Origin: Rhodospirillales bacterium
GTDB lineage: Bacteria > Pseudomonadota > Alphaproteobacteria > Rhodospirillales > WMHbin7
Reading direction: 5' to 3'
Length of the DNA stretch: 64,000 nt
NCBI GenBank assembly: GCA_016214125.1
Contig: JACRPC010000043.1
Location: 62,001 to 126,000 of the forward strand
The notes under the pieces were generated by a model. It saw only the letters and a program-made list of their open reading frames with translations, was not told the DNA's origin and did no database searches. Below, piece by piece: positions 57,973 to 64,000 of this stretch. Each line of letters opens with the position of its first letter. The stretch's first letter is position 1. The translations under genes and the position numbers were made by a program.

Positions 57973-58709
57973 GCCAAATGCGCCCGCTCGCGGTCGAGGG
58001 CGTCGCGGCCGGCTATGGCGGCCAGCCGGTGTTTGCCGATCTGAGCCTTGAGGTCGAGGCGGGCGAGATCGTCGGCCTGATCGGCTTGAATGGCGTCGGC
58101 AAGACCACCCTGATCAAGGCGATTCTGGGACTGGTCGAATGCCAGGGCGCCATCCGCCTGTTCGGCGAGGATTTCCGCCGCCCCGAAAGCCGACGCCATC
58201 TGGCTTATCTGCCGGAAAAATTCCAACCCTCGCATCTGCTGAAAGGCTGGGAGTTCCTGTCGCTGACCCTGTCCTATTACGGCCGGCCGCTCGATCGCGA
58301 ACGAGCCCGCGCGATGGCCTTGGGGCTCGATCTCGATCCGGAGGTTCTGGGCAAGAGCGGGCGCAGCTATTCGAAGGGCATGGGGCAGAAGCTGGGTCTG
58401 GCCGCCACCTTGCTCACCGGCCTGCCGCTGCTCGTTCTTGACGAGCCGATGAGCGGGCTCGATCCCCGGGCGCGCATCCGTCTCAAGGATCAATTGCTCG
58501 CCACCCGCCAGGAGGGGCGATCGGTGTTTTTCAGTTCCCACATCCTGGCCGATATCGAGGAAATCTGCGACCGGATCGCCGTGCTGCATGGCGGGCGGCT
58601 GATTTATGTCGGCCCGCCGGCGCCTTTCCGCACCCGCCATGGCGGGGCGACGCTGGAGCGCGCCTTCCTGGCGGCGATCACCGCCGCCGAAGGCGGCGCT
58701 ATTCGATGA
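57969..58709 (+). CDS. ABC transporter ATPase of the pilus locus
   Basis: A 246-residue ABC ATPase of the ABC-2 exporter type. Walker A is GLNGVGKTT, Walker B is LLVLDEPMSGLDP, and the signature region is the variant YSKGMGQKLGLAATL. It starts in an ATGA overlap with the PilP-like gene, so it belongs to the pilus operon. Its likely partner is the lone ABC-2 permease at 45432-46205. The pair resembles PilH and PilI of Myxococcus type IV pili. The 3' end overlaps the convergent cupredoxin gene by 11 bases. Confidence 0.88.
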   Translation: MSQMRPLAVEGVAAGYGGQPVFADLSLEVEAGEIVGLIGLNGVGKTTLIKAILGLVECQGAIRLFGEDFRRPESRRHLAYLPEKFQPSHLLKGWEFLSLTLSYYGRPLDRERARAMALGLDLDPEVLGKSGRSYSKGMGQKLGLAATLLTGLPLLVLDEPMSGLDPRARIRLKDQLLATRQEGRSVFFSSHILADIEEICDRIAVLHGGRLIYVGPPAPFRTRHGGATLERAFLAAITAAEGGAIR

Positions 58710-59187
58710 CGAAATTGCCGGTCATGCCCCGGGTGGCGTGCAAAGGCTGGTCGCAATAGACGTCGAAGGCGCCGGTGCGCACGGCGACGAATTTGATCTC
58801 GGCGTTGGTTTCCGCTTTCAGGGTGACCTTTTCCAGCCGGGGGGTGGCGATCACCTCGCCATCCTTGCCGTAGACGATAAGATCGCGCACCGCGATCGAC
58901 TGGAAGAAGGGAATTGATTTCAGCGAATGGGTGATGGTGTCGTCGTTGCGCAGCGTCAGCACATAGGCCTTGCCGGTCTTGAAGACCCGCTGCTGCGGCG
59001 TCATTTCGTAATTGGACAGTTCAATATGGATGGCTTCGGCCTTGGTCCAGTCGACGCTGGCGGTGCGACCCTTGGGATCGGGAACATAGGCCGCGTAATT
59101 GCCGGCCAAGGTGGCGTGCTTGGCCACCGCGCAAGCGGCCAGTGCAAACGATAAAATCACGAAGGCGATAAGAGACCGCTTCGGCAT
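58699..59187 (-). CDS. Cupredoxin-like lipoprotein
   Basis: A 162-residue lipoprotein with lipobox LAAC (cysteine 19). The mature domain reads as a cupredoxin. A full type 1 copper set is present: H87, C145, H150 and M155, with four residues between C and H and four between H and M, as in azurin. It may carry electrons or handle copper in the periplasm; a link to nitrate respiration or to pili is open. ATG at 59187 gives the signal; the frame opens at 59220. It is transcribed in the same direction as the pilT/pilU genes, with a 67-base gap. Confidence 0.75.
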   Translation of the reverse strand: MPKRSLIAFVILSFALAACAVAKHATLAGNYAAYVPDPKGRTASVDWTKAEAIHIELSNYEMTPQQRVFKTGKAYVLTLRNDDTITHSLKSIPFFQSIAVRDLIVYGKDGEVIATPRLEKVTLKAETNAEIKFVAVRTGAFDVYCDQPLHATRGMTGNFVIE

Positions 59188-59254
59188 GGCCGAACCTCGC
59201 TCAACCGATTGTGCGATCATCGCTTAGCAAAGGTTAAGGAAGTCTTACGAATTC

Positions 59255-60376
59255 CTACAAAGACAGCTTCGAGGTATCGACGCCCTTCAGGCCTTCGGCG
59301 CCCCCGGTGGTGGCGCGCATGATCTGCAGCTTGAGATCGTTGGCGTTGTCGGCCTCGGCCAAGGCGGTTTCCATCTCGATCTGGCCGGCGGCGTAGAGAT
59401 TGTAGAGGTATTGGTCGAAGGTCTGCATGCCGGTGTCGGTGTTGGCGGCCATCACCGGCTTGATCTCCTTCACCTCGCCCTTGCGGATCAGATCCTTGAT
59501 CAGGCCCTGATTGAGCAGGATTTCCATCGCCAGCACCCGGCCGCCGCCCTTCTTCGCCACCAGCCGCTGCGAAACGATGCCGCGCAGATTGAGCGACAGA
59601 TTGAGCAGCACCTGATGGTGCATCTCCTTATCGAAGAAGTTCAGCACCCGCTCGATCGCCTGGTTGGCGTTGTTGGCGTGCAAGGTGGCCAGGGCCAGAT
59701 GCCCGGTCTCGGCGATGTTGATCGATTGCTGCATCGAAAAGGCGTCGCGGATTTCGCCGATCAGAATGGCGTCGGGCTTCTGGCGCAGCGTGTTTTTCAG
59801 CGCCGCTTCGAAGCTTTGGGTGTCCACGCCGACCTCGCGCTGGGTGATGATGCATTTCTTGTGGTCGTGGATGTATTCGATCGGGTCCTCGATGGTGATG
59901 ATGTGGCCGGGCTGGCTGGCGTTGCGGTGATCGATCATCGCGGCCAGCGTCGTCGATTTGCCCGAGCCGGTGCCGCCGACCAAAATCACCAAGCCCCGCT
60001 TTTCCAAGACCAGATCGCCCAGAATTTTGGGCAGACCGAGGCTGGCCATGTTGGGCACCTGGGCGGTGATGCGCCTTATCACCAGCGCCGCGTGCTGGCG
60101 CTGCTTCATGGCGTTGACGCGGAAGCGGCCCTGCTTGCCCAAATCCATCGCCATGTTGAGTTCGAGCGTGCGCTCGAATTCCTCGAGCTGGGCCGGGGTG
60201 GCGATGTCGGCCAGGATGGCGGCCAGACCGGCATCGTCGAGCGGCTCGCGCTGCAAGATGTTGAAGCCGTTGTCGCCGCGCATGGTGGGGGCGGCGCCGA
60301 AGGTGAGATAGAGGTCGGAGCCCTTGTGGGCCACCATGGTGGAAAGCCAGGTGCGGATTTTCGAGGCGTCGGGCAT
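59255..60376 (-). CDS. pilU: PilU-type retraction ATPase
   Basis: A 373-residue PilT-family ATPase. Walker A is GGTGSGKST, the Asp box is ITIEDPIEYIH, Walker B is DAILIGEIRD, and the His box is ETGHLALATLHA. The motif EIRDAFSMQQSINIAETGH and the C-terminal extension are closer to PilU than to PilT. It lies 12 bases after the pilT stop. PilU usually works with PilT to retract pili. Confidence 0.88.
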   Translation of the reverse strand: MPDASKIRTWLSTMVAHKGSDLYLTFGAAPTMRGDNGFNILQREPLDDAGLAAILADIATPAQLEEFERTLELNMAMDLGKQGRFRVNAMKQRQHAALVIRRITAQVPNMASLGLPKILGDLVLEKRGLVILVGGTGSGKSTTLAAMIDHRNASQPGHIITIEDPIEYIHDHKKCIITQREVGVDTQSFEAALKNTLRQKPDAILIGEIRDAFSMQQSINIAETGHLALATLHANNANQAIERVLNFFDKEMHHQVLLNLSLNLRGIVSQRLVAKKGGGRVLAMEILLNQGLIKDLIRKGEVKEIKPVMAANTDTGMQTFDQYLYNLYAAGQIEMETALAEADNANDLKLQIMRATTGGAEGLKGVDTSKLSL

Positions 60377-60388
60377 CGACGAACCTTC

Positions 60389-61672
60389 CTAGCGGAACAG
60401 ACTGCTCACCCCGGTCTTCTTGGGGGCGGCGGCAGGTTGAGCCGCCGCCGGCGGCGCGGCGGGCTGCGGGGGTGGCGGCGCCGGGGGCGCGGCTTGCGGC
60501 GTTGACACGGGTTGGGACGCCGGTTGGGGCGCCGGGCGGGGCGCGGCCGCTTGCGGCATGGGCTGGGCGGGCCGGGCTTGGGCCGGCGCGGCGGCAGGCG
60601 CCGGGGCTGCCGCAGCCGTGCCCGCTTCGGCCACCGGCGGCGCGCTGGGTTGGGCGAATCGCTCCAACTCTTCCTTGGCGACGATGCCCTGGGCGACCAT
60701 GGTCTTCACGCTGTCTTCCAGGGTCTGCATGCCGAAGCGCTGGCCCATCTGCATCATCGAAACGATCTGCGGCACCTTGTTCTCGCGGATCAGGTTGCGC
60801 ACCGCCGGGGTGCCGACCAGGATGTCGTGGGCGGCGATGCGCCCACCCTTGCCGTCGATGCGCTTCATCAACACCTGGCTGATCACCGCTTGCAGCGAAC
60901 CGGCTACCATGGCGCGGACCATTTCCTTATCGCCGGCCGGGAAGACGTCGATGATACGGTCGATGGTCTTGGCGGCCGAACTGGTGTGCAGCGTGCCCAT
61001 CACCAGATGCCCGGTCTCGGCCGCCGTCAGCGCCAGGCCGATGGTTTCGTGATCGCGCATTTCGCCGACCAGGATCACGTCGGGGTCTTCGCGCAACGCG
61101 CTTTTCAAGGCACGGGCAAAAGATTTGGTGTGGTTGCCCAGCTCGCGGTGATTGATCAGGCATTTGATGTTGGCGTGGACGAACTCGACCGGGTCTTCGA
61201 TGGTCAGGATGTGCTTGGCCTGGTTGCGGTTGATGTGATCGATCATCGCCGCCAGGGTGGTCGACTTGCCCGAGCCGGTGGGGCCGGTTACCAGCACCAG
61301 GCCTTTCTCCAACTCGCAGAAGCGCCGGAACATGGGGGGCGCGTTCAATTGCTCGAGCGTCGGCACCACGGTGGGAATGGTGCGGAACACCGCCGCCGCG
61401 CCCCGGTTGGTGGTGAAGGCGTTGACGCGGAAGCGGGCCGAGGCGCCGAAGGCGATGGCGAAATCAAGCTCGTGCTCCTGCTCGTACTCGGCACGCTGCT
61501 CCTCGGTCATGATCGAATAGATCATCGCCTTGGTCTCGTCCGGCGTGAGCGGCTCGACCTTCACCGGCCGCATTTCGCCATTCACCCGTAAGATCGGCGG
61601 GTTGTTGCTGGTCAGGTGGATGTCGGAAGCCTTGCTTTGCTGGGCAAAGGCAAGGATTTCGGTGATTTCCAT
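60389..61672 (-). CDS. pilT: PilT-type retraction ATPase with Pro/Ala-rich tail
   Basis: A 427-residue ATPase. The core (about residues 1-345) has Walker A GPTGSGKST, Asp box LTIEDPVEFVH, Walker B DVILVGEMRD and the His box TGHLVMGTLHT, all intact. The last 80 residues are almost only Pro, Ala and Gln, which normal PilT of about 345 residues lacks. A short conserved end (KKTGVSSLFR) follows the tail. The start has a GGAGAGGG-type site. Confidence 0.9.
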   Translation of the reverse strand: MEITEILAFAQQSKASDIHLTSNNPPILRVNGEMRPVKVEPLTPDETKAMIYSIMTEEQRAEYEQEHELDFAIAFGASARFRVNAFTTNRGAAAVFRTIPTVVPTLEQLNAPPMFRRFCELEKGLVLVTGPTGSGKSTTLAAMIDHINRNQAKHILTIEDPVEFVHANIKCLINHRELGNHTKSFARALKSALREDPDVILVGEMRDHETIGLALTAAETGHLVMGTLHTSSAAKTIDRIIDVFPAGDKEMVRAMVAGSLQAVISQVLMKRIDGKGGRIAAHDILVGTPAVRNLIRENKVPQIVSMMQMGQRFGMQTLEDSVKTMVAQGIVAKEELERFAQPSAPPVAEAGTAAAAPAPAAAPAQARPAQPMPQAAAPRPAPQPASQPVSTPQAAPPAPPPPQPAAPPAAAQPAAAPKKTGVSSLFR

Positions 61673-61720
61673 GGCCCTCTCCGCGTGACGCTCTAAAGGT
61701 GCCCGCTTGAAGGCCCTGAA

Positions 61721-62893
61721 TCAAGGGGTTCCGGGGCCGTCGCGCAGGAAGGCCAGGCGCTTGCGCACCTGTTCGATCGGCACCGACAGGGTGATGACGC
61801 CCGGCCGGTAATCGGCCAGGAAGGATTCGTAGGCGGCGATGGCCTGGGCGGCCTGGCCGGCGCGGTCGAAAAGCAGGGCCAGATTGAGCCGCCAGGCCAG
61901 ACGCTCGGGCTCGAGCGCCAGGGCCTCGGCCATCTGGCGGGCCGCCTGGCCGGGATCGCCCAATTGGGCGTGAATCTCGGCCATGCGCGCCGGCACTTCG
62001 GCCAGATGGGGGGCTTCCTCGCGCAATTGGCGGAGCGACATCAGCCGGCGCGAGGGCGGTTCGGGCTCGAACAGCGCCAAGAGTCCCTCGGCGGCGGCGC
62101 GGTTCCAGGGATCATAAAGCAGCACCCGGCGGTAGGCGACGCGGGCCTCGCCCGAACGGCCCAGCCGGTCCAGGCTCATCGCCACCCCCAGCATCGCCAG
62201 GCTGCTGTCGGGGTTTTCGGCGGCCATCTTGCGGTAGCGCTCGAGCGCCCGATCGTATTGGCCGGCCTCGAAATCGGCATGGGCCAGTTGCGCCGGCTTG
62301 GGTTGGGTGTCGATCGTCTCGGCCAGCGGCGCCAGACCCAGCCGGCTTCGCCACGCTGCCATCACCTTGGAGAGATAGGCGGCGCCGTTGGCGGCGTGGT
62401 TGGGGGCGTGATAAGCCCGAACCGCCTTCGTCCAATTGCCCAACTGGCCTTGCAGCTCGACCAGATGGCGCACCGCGTAGGCGATGTTGGCGGCGGGGTC
62501 GAAGGCCTCTTCCAAATTCTTGAAGGCGCCGGGGTGATGGCGCAGATTGACCTGCAGGCAACCGACATCGACCACATCGACATTCTCGGCCAACAGTTCG
62601 ACGGCGCGCGCCACCGCCTGGGCTTTGCTGGCGAAGAATTGGCCGCCGCCGTTGGCGTTGACCGTCCAGGGCCAGGGCGATTTCTTGCCGCTTTGCGGAT
62701 CGAGGCGGCCGCTTTCCACTTCGGCCATCGCCGCCAACAGGCCCTGGGGAATGATCTGTTCGCGCTCGAAACGGGCCAGCGGGGCGTCGCAGGCACCAAG
62801 GCCGGCGAGCGCGGTGGAGGTGGAAGGGGCCGGCTGGGCCAGGGCCGGGAAAGCGGCCAAAAGGGCAAGAAAGACCGTGGCGCCGGATCTCAT
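61721..62893 (-). CDS. Lytic transglycosylase-like protein with TPR repeats
   Basis: A 390-residue exported protein. The signal (MRSGATVFLALLAAFPALA) precedes a transglycosylase-type domain (about 30-190) with GLLAAMAEVESGRLDP, in which the first glutamate of the EVESG motif is the expected catalytic residue, and CLQVNLRHHPGAF. TPR repeats fill about residues 200-380. It could open the cell wall for the pilus machine. ATG at 62893 overlaps the preceding pilin stop (ATGA); nine codons upstream is an alternative. Confidence 0.78.
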   Translation of the reverse strand: MRSGATVFLALLAAFPALAQPAPSTSTALAGLGACDAPLARFEREQIIPQGLLAAMAEVESGRLDPQSGKKSPWPWTVNANGGGQFFASKAQAVARAVELLAENVDVVDVGCLQVNLRHHPGAFKNLEEAFDPAANIAYAVRHLVELQGQLGNWTKAVRAYHAPNHAANGAAYLSKVMAAWRSRLGLAPLAETIDTQPKPAQLAHADFEAGQYDRALERYRKMAAENPDSSLAMLGVAMSLDRLGRSGEARVAYRRVLLYDPWNRAAAEGLLALFEPEPPSRRLMSLRQLREEAPHLAEVPARMAEIHAQLGDPGQAARQMAEALALEPERLAWRLNLALLFDRAGQAAQAIAAYESFLADYRPGVITLSVPIEQVRKRLAFLRDGPGTP

Positions 62894-63813
62894 GGATTGC
62901 CGCAGGCACTTGTGCCACAAGCACTTATGATCGCGGCCGGCGTCTTCCAGCGAACGACATCATCGAAGTAACTGGTGCCAGTAATGTTGATCGTATCGTT
63001 CTGGACGAAGAGAGCCTCACCATTCGCGGCCTTGTTGTTGGTCGATTCATTGGTTCCCGCCGCTGGAACGCCGCTGATCGGCCCGGTCCCATTTGGGCCG
63101 TAAGCACCGGCCCCATTCTTGCCATGGCTGACCAGCACATAGGCGGCGCGCCCCCCCGCCTGACCGACATTTGAAGTGGTGATGGTTGCTGCGGGTTGGT
63201 CGGTGGTCAGCTCGACACTCGAGGCGTTGATCACCCGGATGTAATTGCCATAGGGATAGGAGGGTTCAATGCTTGTCGTCGGCGGATCGCAGGTATCGTT
63301 CCGAGATGTGGACGTTGCGGAGCTCTCACGGTACATGCACGTTGATGCGACAAGGGAATCAAGAGTCGTTCGCGCACCAACCGCAGGTGCGGCCAAGAGC
63401 GTTGGGTCGGCGACATGATAAGAAATACGCCGCCCCCAGCCATCCAGCGACAGCGTCTCGTCCAGCCCCAGCGTTCGCCAGGGCACCACGGCGTTGGCGG
63501 CCGAGACGGATGCCGAGGTGCAAACGCCGGTTCCCGACGTATACCGCTCAAGCCCATAATTGGCGTTGGAACTGGCGTAGCTGCCGTTGGCCGGGCAGGG
63601 AAGGCGGTTGTTGCGAATAACGAACAGCACCAGCGCATCCTCGATCTTGTTCAGGCGCTCATTGGTGGCCTTACGCTTGGCGTTTTCCAAAATCGGCGCA
63701 ATCGCCAATAACCCGCTGCCCATCAGAAGCCCGATCACCGCCAAGACAATCGCCAGCTCGATCATCGTGAAGCCTGATTGACGGCGGCAATGTCGGTGAA
63801 GCCGGTCCGTCAC
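62890..63813 (-). CDS. Minor prepilin
   Basis: A 307-residue protein with a type IV prepilin N-terminus: a 14-residue leader ending G-FTMIE with the glutamate at position 5, then a hydrophobic helix. The cysteine-containing RLPCPANG follows the helix, and the body is Ser/Thr/Asn/Gly-rich with several further cysteines (e.g. VCTSA, TCMYR, DTCDP, ACGTSACGNP). The start is GTG at 63813 overlapping the stop of the gene before it (GTGA). The reading frame opens 60 codons further upstream, but that part is the upstream gene in another frame. It is probably a tip or minor pilin. Confidence 0.78.
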   Translation of the reverse strand: MTDRLHRHCRRQSGFTMIELAIVLAVIGLLMGSGLLAIAPILENAKRKATNERLNKIEDALVLFVIRNNRLPCPANGSYASSNANYGLERYTSGTGVCTSASVSAANAVVPWRTLGLDETLSLDGWGRRISYHVADPTLLAAPAVGARTTLDSLVASTCMYRESSATSTSRNDTCDPPTTSIEPSYPYGNYIRVINASSVELTTDQPAATITTSNVGQAGGRAAYVLVSHGKNGAGAYGPNGTGPISGVPAAGTNESTNNKAANGEALFVQNDTINITGTSYFDDVVRWKTPAAIISACGTSACGNP

Positions 63814-64000
63814 TGGAAAACCCGCAAGGTCAAATTGCTGAAGACGATTTGGGAACCGTTGGCGCCGCTGGCCGAGGTGAAGCCGAACTTCACCGTATTG
63901 AAGGCGGAGGCGATGGTGAGTGTATGATTTACCGACGAAGAAGGATCGCTGCCCGTATAGTCGGTGCTGAGATCGGTAAAGCTGGTGCCGCAACTGGTGC
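63810..64000 (-). CDS. 3' end of a secreted or pilin-like protein (cut by the window)
   Basis: The last 62 codons of a gene that begins outside the window. The visible part is Ser/Thr/Asn-rich with a beta pattern (VNHTLTIASAFNTVKFGF, QIVFSNLTLRVF) and one cysteine. It is coupled to the minor pilin by a GTGA overlap. It may be a further minor pilin or a pilus-associated adhesin. The rest is needed to say. Confidence 0.55.
   Translation of the reverse strand, partial: TSCGTSFTDLSTDYTGSDPSSSVNHTLTIASAFNTVKFGFTSASGANGSQIVFSNLTLRVFQ

Noticed and set aside
40130-58709. Type II secretion system instead of a pilus
   Set aside because: The MshM/MshN-like proteins, PilM-PilN-like fusion, PilT and PilU fit MSHA or type IV pili; no set of GspG-K pseudopilins was seen.
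59411-60505. Open frame on the plus strand opposite pilU
   Set aside because: Mirror of an intact PilU with all ATPase motifs; no domain of its own.

Overview
The window is GC-rich, densely coded bacterial chromosome. Several features point to an alphaproteobacterium, most likely of the Rhodospirillales (Magnetospirillum-like): a napFDAGHBC nitrate reductase operon, a complete 14-gene nuoA-N operon with separate nuoC and nuoD, a short prolyl-tRNA synthetase without an editing insert, and the run nuoN-birA-coaX-rnj-mce-proS-lolC-lolD. The taxonomic placement is inference from gene content and order. No rRNA gene, IS element, phage gene or CRISPR array was seen.

Layout. (1) 1-6.8 kb: a periplasmic nitrate reductase operon behind a perfect FNR-type box, closed by a strong terminator. 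(2) 6.8-8.4 kb: tRNA-Val, a TPR/glycosyltransferase-like gene and tRNA-Asp. (3) 8.5-22.5 kb: the respiratory complex I operon. (4) 22.5-33.3 kb: a housekeeping run of biotin ligase, CoA synthesis genes (a C-terminally extended panD divergent from coaX), RNase J, methylmalonyl-CoA epimerase, Tag glycosylase, proS and lolCD. A small secreted protein, a radical SAM enzyme and a GT4 glycosyltransferase sit between tag and proS. (5) 33.3-39.9 kb, minus strand: an MFS transporter and a branched-chain amino acid ABC operon (livH-M-G-F, a DUF6867-like membrane protein, the binding protein). (6) 40.1-64 kb: a large MSHA-like type IV pilus locus.

The pilus locus is the most interesting part. The plus strand carries MshN-, MshM-, PilD-, MshL-, pilin-, MshE-, MshG- and MshI/J/K-like genes. 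Interleaved are an ABC-2 permease with a membrane-anchored helical partner, a membrane-bound AraC-type regulator and an 887-residue TPR/O-GlcNAc-transferase-like protein between pilin and MshE. An ABC ATPase closes the run, 12 kb from the permease but in the same gene set. The minus strand then carries a cut secreted protein, a minor pilin, a lytic transglycosylase-TPR protein, two retraction ATPases (PilT and PilU types) and a cupredoxin lipoprotein. The ABC genes recall the PilG/H/I transporter of Myxococcus type IV pili. My working hypothesis is one machine comprising secretin, assembly ATPase, retraction motors, cell-wall lytic enzyme, dedicated ABC transporter, pilin-linked glycosyltransferase and a local regulator.

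Many genes overlap by 1-8 bases (ATGA, GTGA or TTGA junctions), so translational coupling is widespread. Non-ATG starts are assigned where homology and ribosome binding sites demand them (napF GTG, napD TTG, panD GTG, livH TTG, pilD TTG, mshL GTG, a minor pilin GTG, probably birA). All functions are inferred from reading the translations by eye; no database search was run.
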